In this document: one piece after another, positions 44,420-54,860 of the stretch | How positions within the stretch are numbered: position 1 is the first letter of the stretch | How the letters are laid out: the number at the start of each line of letters is the position of its first letter | Source of the DNA: Synaphobranchus kaupii | Lineage: Eukaryota; Chordata; Actinopteri; Anguilliformes; Synaphobranchidae | Reading direction: 5' to 3' | DNA length: 64,000 nt | Assembly (NCBI GenBank): GCA_029718625.1 | Contig: CM056378.1 | Coordinates: forward strand, 67,417,027 to 67,481,026 | Translations under genes and position numbers: made by a program | Notes under the pieces: generated by a model | What the model was told of the DNA's origin: nothing | What the model saw: the letters and a program-made list of their open reading frames with translations, nothing else | The model's database searches: none

Positions 44420-44650
44420 TTTGCACGTTGCGCCGTGCTTAGCGTTAAAAAAACCCACCGTCTAAATAGCAAAAGTGGACTTGGACACACCCTAAATGCA
44501 CTTAACACCATGCGCTAAGATCGGCAAGATAAAGCCCCAGGTTTTGGTGGTTTTAGCGCAAGCACTAAATGATAACAATACGCCAAAAATTATCCTGACC
44601 ACACCTCATCTTAAGACCAAGCCGTCCAGTTCACTTCCCCTTAGGCATTT
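44420..44650 (-). repeat. hAT-type MITE module, inverted copy
   Basis: TTTTGGTGGTTTTAGCGCAA and AATACGCCAAAAATTATCCT are the reverse complement of the centre of the 42.3-43.0 kb foldback (42655-42775). Confidence 0.75.
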
Positions 44651-45510
44651 TTGCCCATGCGACCGTCTATGTAACGTTGTTTTCTGGTTGTTTGATTGTT
44701 TATCAGTCATGACCAAAAATAACTGATTTCCACAACGTCTGAATCTTGACAATGTATGAACGTGAACAAAAAGACGTAGTTGCATTGCCACTTGTTAACA
44801 TTATCAGGACGATTGAGAAATTAATGCAAGACAACACAGAACCCAGACATCATACTGCCATCATTAAAAATATGTAGTAGCAACGTGTCCTTTGAGTTGT
44901 ATTTGGATCATTGTGTAAAAGTAAAAAATGAGACAGTGTTTCAATGTGTTTTACCTGACATTGTGAATCTTTCTCAAAAGTGCCGACGCTTGAATGTTAT
45001 TATTTGACCAGCTCATAAATGTCGGTACTCAAGATACAGCTCAACGTAGGAACCAGGACATATGTTAAATAACGTTATTTTACAATCTCATACAAGTTGT
45101 ATCAGGATAACTGCTTAATGGTTTCAAAAGAACACTGCAACACAATGTCTTTTTCCTTATCACAAGAGGAGCATTAAGAGGGAGAAGAACAGCTTAGATG
45201 CATGAAATGCGTGTTCCTGCCAATACCATATCACCATCGCCGTTGTTGTTGTTGTTGTGATGTCCTCTTTCCATGTAAGAAATAATTATAAGCGCTTTTT
45301 CAATTCTGGGAATTGAGTTCGCAATGACTTGAGTTCTGCAAATGACAACATCAATTCTGACTCCAGCTCCACACGAAGAAAGAGCATGCCAATCTTTATA
45401 TAAATCATAAACTATTTATCATAATCTATTGTATTCTAGCTACAGCCAGGTGTCGACCCAGGGACTCTTAAACCACGGCTAGAAAACATTTTAATTCGTA
45501 GTAGGCTTAA
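44651..45510. other. Interval without recognised gene
   Basis: Unique-looking sequence with a short (GTT)n run at 45243-45258. Confidence 0.5.
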
Positions 45511-45605
45511 GCCCTATTCGGACGGGATAAGTTTTAGGGAGATGGGGTAATGTAATACGTAAATACCGGAGGATCTGCTTTATTTTAGTCCCGTCCGTAT
45601 CTATC
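45511..45605. repeat. Short inverted repeat (CTATTCGGACGGGAT)
   Basis: GCCCTATTCGGACGGGATAA at the left pairs with TTAGTCCCGTCCGTATC at the right, about 60 bp apart; a small palindromic MITE of a type I recall from fish. Confidence 0.5.
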
Positions 45606-45734
45606 ATGTCTGTAACTTTTATGGACTGCACGCCCCCGCATCAGTAAAAATTTCGGTGTCTTTTACCTACTGTTAAATGCCCTGTAAAATTAACCCCAGG
45701 TTAAAGCAATCCCGTGCAAATTGACATTAGTTAC

Positions 45735-46230
45735 ACTGTTGTTCAAATTCCAAATGCATGAAAAATAAAGATTGTTTTTGCTCGCAACATGTTAGCCTAT
45801 AATCAAATCAATAAATTAAAGTAGCCTAGGCCTATATAGAACTTCCACAGAAGATGCACATCTTAAGTTATGAACATCAACAAACATAGGCAGATATTCA
45901 GGTTCAGATATTCAAATCAAATGATTCCAGAGAAGCAATTATCACAGAGCGATCTACGCAGGAATGCAAATGTAACATAACACCCCGGTTTTATAAAAAA
46001 AGAAGATTACGCATCATTCTTTGAAAAAAGTGTAGGCCTATTTTCAAGGTAGTGGTGTGTGTGTTCTGTGGCACAATGTGATCCTATGTGGCTCTGGAAA
46101 CATTTAGGCTACTTCTGGCGTTTAACGTTCGAATCCCACTGCAGCATCAGATTCTTTTTGTATTTTAAAAATTATTATTCTTGTGAAGAGGATAATGTTT
46201 TCCATCAGAAGATATCAAAAACCTAAAGTG
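45735..46230 (+). repeat. Dispersed repeat G, copy 2 (inverted partner 28440-28975)
   Basis: Contains CAACAAACATAGGCAGATAT and TTATAAAAAAAGAAGATTAC. Between 46060 and 46145 there is an A-box-like TGTGGCACAATGTGATC and a B-box-like CGTTCGAATCCCACT, as in tRNA-derived SINEs. It directly abuts the TG of the Gypsy LTR, so the retroelement inserted at or in this repeat's end. Confidence 0.85.
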
Positions 46231-46231
46231 A

Positions 46232-46995
46232 TGTCACGGTTTTCCTAGTTGCTGTTCCCGTCTCCGCTTGAGCTTTCTCGCGGCTCTGGGTCGGCTCCCT
46301 TCCGTGTTTTGTTTTCCGTCCATCTGTCAATTTGCTCACCTGTTTCAGGTGATTGCGCCAGATATTTAAGCTCCTCGCTTCCCTCTTCCGGTGCTTTGTT
46401 GTCGTTATACGTTTGACACATAGTCGGTATGGTATAGGAACACGGCAACTATTTCTCTTGTTGTTTCAAATAAGAAAAGTAGGAAGACCGGTTAGAGTTT
46501 AGGAAAAGATCTTTAGAATCCTTTGTTTCCTATTGTTTCACTCTTTATCCTTATTCCTTTCCTCTTTGCTTTCGGTCTGGATTATTTTTGTTATTTCTTA
46601 CGCCTCTATCTGTTACCTATTTATTTTAGCTCGGTCGGTCCGCGAGCTTTACGTAACAGGTTCTGCCTTCTTTCTCGTTTTGAGCGCCCACTATCTCTGG
46701 GCTTTCTTTTTGTTTGTTTATCAGACCTCCTTTTATTACTCTCTGCCTGAGAGTGTGAGGCCGCTGTTGTTTAGATTTATTTTCCTCTCGGGTTTAGAGT
46801 CTCGCCCTCATTTGGGGTAGTTCTTATTTGGCTATTCACCGGGAGGTTTTTATTCCCACTATTTTTGTTTTGTGTTGATCTGTTCGCAGATTCTTTCCTC
46901 TCCCTTCAGTGGTCCTGACTAATGTGAGCGGCAGTTTGATCCCGTACTGTCGCGTCTGGTTCTCCCTAACCAGCATCCTTACAGTCCAACAAAGG
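46232..46995 (+). mobile_element. LTR and leader of the Gypsy element
   Basis: Starts TGTCACGGTTTTCC, has a TATA-like AGATATTTAAG near 46361, and a T-rich leader reaching the gag ATG at 47000. I could not see a standard tRNA primer site at the expected place, so the 3' LTR boundary is not fixed. Confidence 0.6.
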
Positions 46996-46999
46996 CAAT

Positions 47000-47733
47000 A
47001 TGGAGATACCAGCGACTCCGTCTGGGATAGATCAGATTTCGGCTGCACAGCCTACAGCGTTGGGCGCTAATGAGGAGGGCATTCGAGCCCTTCGCACTAA
47101 ACAGCGGATCATGTTGGTCCAGCAGGACCACTTGGGTGATCAGCTGCGCATTCAGGAGGGCTGGTTCCGCGAATTAGCGGACAGTGTCCGCCTACTGATG
47201 GGAGCACCCCAAACGCCAGTCACACAAGCACCCGTTCCACACACTGTCAGGGAGTCTAAGCTCCAACTGCCCCTCCGCTACGATGGACAGACGGGCCATT
47301 GTCGAGGTTTTTTAACACAGTGTATGATTTTTTTTAAAGCCCAGCTGTCGCGGTTTAATTTGCAGGATTCCCCGGTAGCACTCATTCTCTCCTTGATTAC
47401 CGGGCTAACTCCCCGATAATGACTGATGCGGATAGGCTGATGGAGGAGATGGCGTTAGTTTTCGATCATGACATCTCCAGTCAGGAGGCTGCCATGCGAC
47501 TAACCCATCTCCACCGGGGCAACTATACCGTAGCAGGCTTTTCCATCAGGTTTCGAGCACTGGCAGGAGAGAGAGGGTGGTCAGAGGGTCCTCTTATATC
47601 GCTTTTCTCTAATGCGCTATCGGACCCTATTAAAGACGCCGTGGCAGTGCTCGAGCCGCCTGTTATGTTTGATGCCCTGGTATCCACAGCCATCCGCATC
47701 GACAACCGTGTCAGGGACGAGAATGAAAATTAG
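47000..47733 (+). pseudogene. Gag, two frames
   Basis: Residues 1-139 (MEIPATPSG…, with HLGDQLRIQEGWFRELADSV predicted helical) end at a stop. The gag domain then continues in the next frame from 47419 (ISSQEAAMRLTHLHRGNYTV, FSIRFRALAGERGW, FDALVSTAIRIDNRVRD). The frameshift near 47415 and the stop at 47731 break it. Gag would form the virus-like particle of the retroelement. Confidence 0.8.
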
Positions 47734-47876
47734 AGAGATAATACTCGCTCTCTCGCTCCTTCTGTCCCAGCGCCTCTAGCCCATTCCTCCGCCCATTTCT
47801 TCCTTAGCAAGGAGGAACCTGCGGGTAAATTAAGCCTCCTTACAGGGGACGAGACAGTCCAAACCATGTGCTGAGT

Positions 47877-47935
47877 GGTGTCGGTACTGCAGACGCAGGG
47901 GCCACCTAATTAGTCACTGTCCCAAGCTGAGAGGT
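47877..47935 (+). pseudogene. CCHC zinc knuckle of gag
   Basis: CRYCRRRGHLISHC fits C-x2-C-x4-H-x4-C, in a frame different from the preceding gag segment. Confidence 0.8.
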
Positions 47936-48037
47936 AACGGTGGGGTTTCGGTAGGGGGAATAGGCCCTCTAGCAAGACGTAAGAGTAATGCTCCTCTGAC
48001 ATTATTATCGGTGCAACTGTCCTGGAATCAGCGCTAA

Positions 48038-48593
48038 GCCAACGTTGAGGCTTTTATAGATTCCGGGGCAGTGTAGTGTTTTATTGACGCCCAGTGGGCC
48101 AGAAAGCACACTTCCGCTACAACATCCGCGGCTAGTCACCGCACTCGATGGACGCCCATTGGGTACTGGGACCATTAAGCAAACTACGGGTCCCGTTATT
48201 ATGCGCGTTCCCTATGAGGGTCACACGGAGACTATTCAGTTTTTTTTTGTCTATTCTCTCACTTATCCCGTAGTGTTGGGGCACTCTTGCCTATCAAAGC
48301 ATAGTCCTCATGTTAAGTGGGGGGATGATAAAGCTGTCATTCTCCAGTGGGGTTTCCTTTGTTCCTCAACTTGTAAATTAACGGTTCCTTTTTTGTCGGG
48401 AAGACATAAATTCGGCCCCGACCCCGGTTCCGAATCTGACTCGGATGAATCCGATTCCTTTTCTGATCAGGCAGAACCCACCTGTAAATCCGATATCGTA
48501 GAGGAGAGCTTAGCATGGGACTCGCTGGCTGATGGTTACTCTTCTTGGGAGGAGGTCTCCTCTGAAGAATTGTCTGATTCCGAGATCAGGTAG
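48038..48593 (+). pseudogene. Retropepsin-like protease with acidic tail
   Basis: The active site IDSGA is at 48056-48070, followed two codons later by a TAG. The C-terminal half is in another frame: VTALDGRPLGTGTI, FFFVYSLTYPVVLGHSCLSK. A serine/aspartate/glutamate-rich stretch (SESDSDESDSFSD) follows before RT. The protein would process the Gag-Pol polyprotein; it is inactivated here. Confidence 0.75.
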
Positions 48594-48635
48594 TCCCCTG
48601 TGCAGGATTCGTCGGCTGAGTGAGTCAGTGTTAAA

Positions 48636-49345
48636 GTGGCAGGGACATTTGAATTTCTTTTACCAGCCAATGTCCCTAGCGAATACACAGATTTTGCAGA
48701 GGTTTTCAGTAAGCAGAGAGCTAAGACCTTGACACCGCCCCACCCTTATTATTGTGCGAGCAACTTATATCCAGGCGCTGTTCCCCCTAGAGGTAATTTT
48801 TACTCCCTATGTGCTCCTGAGAGCTCCGCCATGAGGGAGTACATTGACGAAGCTTTAGCTAATGGTTTCATCAGGCCGTCTCCTTCGCCTGCTGGAGCGG
48901 GTTTCTTTTTCATTAAAAAGAAGGATGGTGGACTTAGGCCGTGCATCGATTACCGTGGCCTTAACGCCATAACTATTATGAACCGGTACCCGTTACCTCT
49001 GATGAACTCCGCCTTCGAGTGCCTTCAGGGAGCTGCTGTTTTTTCTAAACTCGACCTCCGCAACGCCTATAACTTAGTGTGTGTGCGTGAGGGCGATGAA
49101 TGGAAGACAGCATTCAACATGCATAGCGGTCACTATGAGTACCTGGTGATGCCGTTCGGGCTCACTAGCGCCCCCTCTGTCTTCCAGGCATTAGTGAATG
49201 ACGTGCTGCGGGAGATGCTTGAAAAATTTGTTTTCATTTATTTGGACGATATTTTAATTTTTTCCCAACCTACCCACTCATATCGGCCATGTCAGGCAGG
49301 TTTTGGACGCTCTCCTTAACTCCTTTGTGTAGAAGGTGACACCGG
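48636..49345 (+). pseudogene. Reverse transcriptase fingers/palm, truncated
   Basis: Contains [31 protein letters not shown] (first catalytic Asp), [13 protein letters not shown] and YLDD at 49239-49250 (remaining catalytic Asp pair). After about 220 codons the frame shifts near 49270. It continues as [13 protein letters not shown] to a stop, and is cut off at about 49345. Thumb, connection and RNase H are missing. Confidence 0.9.
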
Positions 49346-50219
49346 CGGGACCGTTTTGCTCAACTGAGACATTCGTTGCTACTGCAGTCAAACTATTAGT
49401 GGAAATCACAAACTCTGTGTTTTAACTTTATTGGTAGATGATTTGTGATGATTTCTGCCGAATACGGAGTTTCTAAGTGTCACTATTTCCCGTAGCAAGT
49501 CCATTTAACAAGCAACCCGCACCGAGTCTATACCTACCCATGCGGGACATAGTGGACAATAGCGTCTATGTTTGAGTTCATAAATATATTTATCCATCAT
49601 ATAAAATTAGAATTCCGTCATAGCAACAAGATAAACCCAACAATAGTCTGATCGTATGCCAGAAAAGCTGTGAAAAACCCTGCTCACTGAAATGCAAAAT
49701 AAACTGTGAAAGTACTTTCTCATTCTACCATGTATTCTACTAGCAATATATGCTACTAATTATGAAATAAATATACAATCCTACCATTGGTTTTACACAT
49801 CGAGACGTTCCTTTCAAAATTCAGTGGTCATTTATTGTCTGGTACAATCGGTTTGAGAAATATACAATACTTTATAGCGCTATTACACTATCTGAAACGT
49901 TGACTCATGCCCTGTAAACCTGTCTCATTCATTACAGTTCATTCTGGTTTAATTGACGGCTTTTTTATCCAATAGAGTACATTATAACCTTAGCAACGGT
50001 ATATGCCTTGTCTTTTTGGGTGCTTTGAACAATTTACTACAGCCCAGCGTAATGGCAGTTTTAGTTTTAACGGTCTGGTATTACGACGCAAGCTCTATAG
50101 AAAACGCATGAGGGAGGGGAGTTTAGTTTCCCTTTCCCAATATGTAAGTATTTTTGCATCTAAAATGCCGTTGGTTTCGCTGGCTGTCTGTCGTTATGTG
50201 CCGTTAGTCTAATGCCGTT
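49346..50219. other. Foreign segment replacing RNase H/integrase region
   Basis: AT-rich DNA with no retroelement coding signal. It contains dispersed repeat D (49853-50198), whose inverted copy is at 9008-9352. Integrase resumes immediately afterwards. Because retroelement sequence is missing across it, this is a deletion with replacement, or an insertion followed by deletion. Confidence 0.7.
49853..50198 (+). repeat. Dispersed repeat D, copy 2 (inverted partner 9008-9352)
   Basis: Shares ATTCATTACAGTTCATTCTG, GAGTACATTATAACCT and AAGTATTTTTGCATCTAAAA with the reverse complement of 9008-9352. Confidence 0.85.
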
Positions 50220-50755
50220 AGTCTGTCCTCAGGATTCCACCCGGAGACTAACGGATAAACAGACCGAACTAATCAAACTTCAGAAAATACTCTCCATTGC
50301 TTAGCTGCCTCCAATCCCACGTCGTGGAGTCGTCACCTCGCCTGGGCAGAATATGCCCATAATATCCTGCGCAATGCGTCCACGGGCCTTTCCCAGTTTG
50401 AGGCGCAATTGGGCTATCTACCTCCGTTGTTTCCTGAATTGGAGAGCAATGTGGAGGTGCCCTCCGGAGGTTCCTTTTTGCGAAGGTGCCGAGCTGTTTG
50501 GAAGCGGGTTCGTCGCGGGTTCATCACTGTTGTGAGCCACGGACAGGCAAAAGGCGTCGCCGTTCAGCTCCATCCTATCGAGTGGGCTAGCGAGTATGGC
50601 TTTCTACGCGAGATCTGCCGTTGTGGGTGGAGTCCCGCAAACTCATGCCACGCTACGTGGGTCCCTTTAAGATCGTTCACAAAATTAATCCGGTCACGGT
50701 TCGCTCCAGAATGTCTTAGTGACTTACTCATTCTTTACTGGCCTCCAAGATAAGA
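50220..50755 (+). pseudogene. Integrase core end and C-terminal domain
   Basis: Opens with SGFHPETNGQTERTNQ, the region holding the catalytic Glu, then AEYAHNILRNASTGLSQFEA and LGYLPPLFPE. After frame changes the C-terminal [19 protein letters not shown] appears. The region carries frameshifts and no chromodomain was visible. It shows the element once had a full integrase. Confidence 0.8.
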
Positions 50756-50802
50756 TTACTTAATTCACAAGGTGCTGGCTGTTAATTCCTAGTATATGAG
50801 GA

Positions 50803-51490
50803 ACTCCTGTCTTATGGAACAATCTCCCCATGCATGTTCGGGCTTCAGACACACTTAAATCAGGTAAATCAGGACCATAGACCTGTTTTGTGAGTTGGGC
50901 AGGGCTGATTGTGCTGTTGCCCTGCTACTGCATGTGAACGCTCAGGTTTGCTGTTCTGTGCCATGTTGGGGTACTGTCAGACCAGGATCACTTCATGGTT
51001 GTGTGCACCCCTCTCTACAAATCTTTTAGATATGCTGCTATAGTATAATGCCCTGGGGCTTTCCATATTACAATCCGGCCTCCCCATTTGTAATGGTTAC
51101 TCTTTTAATTTTATAAGTGCCTAACCCTCTCCTGTTTCTTTTCCCTGGGGCTTCTGCCCTTCTCTCACCTTGAGCTGCGGACTGCTCCAGCCCTGCCCTT
51201 CACCCTCAGCTGTGGCCTGCTCCAGCCCTGCCCCTCACCCTGAACTGTGGACTGTTCCAGCCCTGCCCCTAGCCCTGAGTCTGCAGACTACTTCTGCCCT
51301 GTCTTTCCTCTTGTTTATGCCCACACCTTGACACAACCGGAGTCCCAGATGTTCACCCACCCCTCTGATTTGCATATTATACATATTTTTATTAGACCTT
51401 CTTCTACCGCTAGTGTACTCAGACTGTAAAATTTTCAACCCACTTGATTATTTACTGTGTTAGATCCCTCATTACATTCTGTTACTATCC
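50803..51490 (+). mobile_element. 3' fragment of an L2-like LINE with 3' UTR
   Basis: LWNNLPMHVRASDTLKS (about 50814-50865) matches the C-terminal signature LWNxLP-x-xxR-x-x-x-x-L of L2/CR1-type ORF2 proteins. It is followed by about 600 bp of non-coding 3' UTR-like sequence including a minisatellite. The fragment is 5'-truncated, with a poorly defined tail. Confidence 0.6.
51165..51290 (+). repeat. Minisatellite, unit about 36 bp
   Basis: About three and a half copies of a unit with CTGTGGACTGCTCCAGCCCT and GCCCCTCACCCTGA. Confidence 0.85.
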
Positions 51491-51518
51491 ATTCTATCCA
51501 TTTAAAACAGGCCGGCCA

Positions 51519-52050
51519 AGTACAAATGATTTCGTACAACTACGAACTGTCAAACTGTCAAAACTAGACGTTGCACATCAAATATGAATCAAGATTCAGT
51601 AACTGCATGGTCTATTTCTCACCTCAAATATTTTCAGAAACATATTTTAATGGTCTATTTCGGTGGAATAAGAGTTTATGAACAGGACGCCACATTGTTC
51701 CGGTTTAAAAACGTGGAGCCAAAACGTAAGTAACGTAGTGGGTCTAACCAATCAGGTGCCGGCTGTTTCAGTTGTGGGCGACAACAATTATCCATATGGC
51801 GTAGAGGTACCTCCAAAGAGGTACTCTGACATCACGATTGGGGCAGGGGTAGTGTGGGGAGCAGAAAGGAAATTTCAACTATTAGGGGCAGCACAAAGAT
51901 GCTTTTCTACCAGTTTCTGATGATATACAGTATTATTTCAGAATTGTTGAAATAACGGAATGCATGAATAAGTTTCATTATCAGGTAGGCATACAAACAC
52001 GTTTACAGCTAAAAAAAAAAAAAAGTGATCTAGGGTGTAGTTACCCTTTA
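51519..52050 (+). mobile_element. Second copy of the TTAA MITE, 5' truncated
   Basis: Direct copy of 10314-10819: AGACGTTGCACATCAAATAT, TGGGTCTAACCAATCAGGTG and ACCTCCAAAGAGGTACTCTG. It ends GGTGTAGTTACCCTTTAA like the first copy. The left terminal repeat is missing. Confidence 0.85.
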
Positions 52051-52334
52051 AAGCAAAGCCTTTCCAAATTAGTGTGAGAAATGGATATACCTATATCTCG
52101 ATGTGATATAGGCTACCGCGCACACTGCCCCGTGTTGGGCGCCAAATTATTTAGAAAAGGAAAAAAGGAAAATTTGCCAACTAACAGTGTATTCAGAACT
52201 TGGCCATTTTTTGTGATAGTAAGTAGATCTTAGCCTGATCAACTTAACTGGAAAAAGTACTTCACTGGAAAAAGTAGTCTACATGTCCTTCTAGTAGGCT
52301 GATAAACCACAGGTGCGTAGGTTCAAAAAACATG

Positions 52335-52545
52335 TATAAAGCTGGCTGAAATGGGTAGAATTCGCACACTGTTTAAAACTGTTTAAAATATGGGGTACTT
52401 ACTCCAAGAAGAAATTCTTAGGCTGAGAAGCAAACTTGACTAATTTTTGCATCTCAGCCTAAGAATTTCTTCTTGGAGTAAGTACCCCATATTTTAAACG
52501 GTTTTAAACAGTGTGTGAGTTATTCCCTTTTCAGCCAGCTTTATA
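52335..52545. mobile_element. 211-bp near-perfect hairpin MITE
   Basis: The left arm TATAAAGCTGGCTGAA… and the right arm …TTCAGCCAGCTTTATA are each about 92 bp around a loop of about 23 nt. The inner 50 bp (ATGGGGTACTTACTCCAAGA…) are essentially identical. The outer part shows a few mismatches. Ends fall at TA dinucleotides. No coding capacity. Confidence 0.85.
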
Positions 52546-52554
52546 ACCTGCTAT

Positions 52555-52790
52555 CAACAACGGCCTGACAACGTTCTAAAATTGTTGCACTCAGAACGTT
52601 CCATCCTTGTTAACATGCAACGTTACAGGGACATTCTTTTAAAAACATATTGTAACTGTGTTCTCTACAATGTCCTGAAAATGTTCTAAGAATGCTGCCA
52701 TCAAAACATTCCACAATAACTTTGTAGGAACTTATAGAGAACGTTATGTGAAGTTATGGAAACGTTCCCTGTTAGCTGGGTAGGGCCAGG
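52555..52790. repeat. AACGTT-rich repeat ending GCTGGGTAG
   Basis: Diverged reiterations of AACGTTC and AACATTC phrases, with the right end CCTGTTAGCTGGGTAG. The terminal motif is shared with the satellite element ends at 33381-33390 and 41113-41121. Confidence 0.65.
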
Positions 52791-52928
52791 TTCCTGTTAA
52801 TGTATGACCTAAGATCTCTGTCAAAAAGTTGCACAAGTGTAATACTTTGTGCTGTGGCAATCTATCCCTTACAAAAAAGAAGGTTATAAATGCCTCTACA
52901 CTTTTTCTGAACTAAATCCCAGGTAGTG

Positions 52929-53088
52929 TACTTATTTATTTATTATCCTTTATTTTTACAGGTAGTCTCATTGAGATCAAGATCTCTTTTACAAGAGAGA
53001 CCTGCGAACAAAAATAAAAACATGTATAAAACTTAAGTACAATTCAGCCATGTTAACATTCAGCATTCAAACAGCATACAGGGATATA
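52929..53088 (-). other. 3' UTR and microsatellite tail of the L2 LINE
   Basis: On the minus strand the end is TCTCAATGAGACTACCTGTA followed by AATAAAGGATAATAAATAAA. The conserved hairpin-like GAGATCTTGATCTC is the region L2-type reverse transcriptases are thought to recognise; the tail is tandem rather than poly-A. Confidence 0.75.
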
Positions 53089-54118
53089 TCAAAGGAAACA
53101 AGTACATACAACATTAAGAAAATCCATGTATAAAACTTTAAAATTTTCTAAAGGAATAAGAGATTCTAGTTTAAAAGTTTTTTGCAATTCATTCCAATTA
53201 TGAGGGGCATAATATTGAAACCCTGTTTTGCCCAGCTCAGTATTTATATGTGGTGTATCTAAGGCTAAGAAGTCCTGAGACCTGGTACCATAGTTATTGG
53301 ATTTAAATGTAATTAATGATGACAGATAAAGGGGAAGTTTCTTCAGTAAAGCCTTATAAATAAATACAATGGAATGTAGTTCCCTCCTCTTTGATAAAGA
53401 GGACCATCCTACTTTTCCATACAAAACACAATGATTTGTGAGAAATGTATCCCCAGTGATAAAATGCAATGCACTGTGATAAACTGCATCAAGGGGCTTT
53501 AAAGTGGAAGGGGCAGCATGCATATACAGAATGTCTCCATAATCAAATACAGATAAGACAGTTGATTGTACACTTGTTTTCCTATTAGCAAAAGAACAGC
53601 AAAAGCAAGCTTTATTTCTGTACAAGAAACCAATTTTACCTATTAGCTTTTGAGACAGATGTTCCATATGAGTCTTAAAGGAAAATCTACCATCAAGCAA
53701 AATTCCTAAATATTTATAAGATTCCACAGTTTCAATTTGAGTACCATGAAGTGTATGAATGCCAATATTAGATGCATTTCCCATTAGATTTCTTGAAAAT
53801 AAAATACATTTTGCTTTATCAGAATTTAAAACAAGCTTGTGATTAATAAGAGCTAACTGAAAAGAATCAAAAGCAGACTGTAAATTAGTAATAGCCTGGT
53901 TAAGCATGGAGCCAGTGGAATACAAGATTGTATCATCCGCATAAAAATGAACATTATATTGTGGTGTTGGGAATACCATGTTATTTATATAAAGTGTGAA
54001 TAGAAGTGGACCAAGAATAGACCCTTGTGGGACACCTTTAATAATTTCAAGAGAGCTAGATTTAAAACCATCCGCAACAATAGACTGAGTTCTCCCAGAG
54101 AGATATGCATAAAACCAG
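53089..54118 (-). pseudogene. L2 ORF2: reverse transcriptase C-terminal half
   Basis: Contains GVPQGSILGPLLFTLYINN and the catalytic FYADD at 53932-53946. Then come a thumb-like SYKYLGILLD and the C-terminal part ending NELQKTFKLESLIPLENFK and a stop at 53089. It is open without interruption from the insertion point (54119) to the stop. The upstream half is at 56594-57439. Confidence 0.9.
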
Positions 54119-54860
54119 TTAACCTCTTGCTGCCAAACGCCTCCTAGCGGTAACGCGGGCGTGACGGAAATTATTAAATTATACATTTCATTCATTTAAT
54201 AATATATGATAAACTTCTCACCTCAATATTTTGAGTAAATATCCTTAAGATATATCCATTCCTTCTGGGAAAGTGGTTTTTAAGCCCAAAACGTCGAGAT
54301 AAAACTTTGTAAATAACGTTGGAAACTCTGACCTAATTCTCAAACATGTATTGCAGCTTGATGTCACACCATAAACAATGTGCTGGTAAACTGTTCTGCT
54401 TAATTGTATTTCACAAAGCTTTGGTTTGAAAAATCATTATACCGTTAGGCTTCAAGAAAAAATACTTTAAAACTTTCATACGGCTGTACATGATTTTTTT
54501 CCAATTTTAAACCGACTTGTGCTTTTCTGCACTTGATTGAGTTGTTCGGCTGTGTTCAGTTTGGCGTTGTGAAACTCAGTTTCTGGAGTACCAATCCCGT
54601 GGCTTAGTATATTTTAGCCAGAGTGGTTTTCTACTTGATTGCAGAGATTTATGCAAAACCATCGTTAATTGGGTGTATTTCTTTGACTGATAGCACAATA
54701 GGCCTATCTGAAGTGGGAAAAACTAGCATCGACCCGCCTCCACTCCGAGTATTATTTGCTTTCCATTGGGTTTTAAAACTGTCTGTCAAATATTCCAGCC
54801 AATAGCCAAGACTCTTATCATTCAGACAATCCCTCATTCAACACAATGCAGTCGTAAATC

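Larger units (their letters stand above)
46232..50755 (+). mobile_element. Ty3/Gypsy retrotransposon, internally deleted
   Basis: Order: LTR/leader, gag, CCHC knuckle, protease, reverse transcriptase, a block of unrelated DNA (49346-50219), then only the C-terminal part of integrase. RNase H, the integrase zinc finger and most of its catalytic core are missing. Pol order is conventional, unlike the element at 18.5-21.9 kb. Several stops and frameshifts. No 3' LTR was recognised before the LINE fragment at 50.8 kb. Confidence 0.85.

Noticed and set aside
46523..46820. Hydrophobic ORFs resembling membrane proteins
   Set aside because: T-rich LTR/leader of the Gypsy element; no independent coding evidence.
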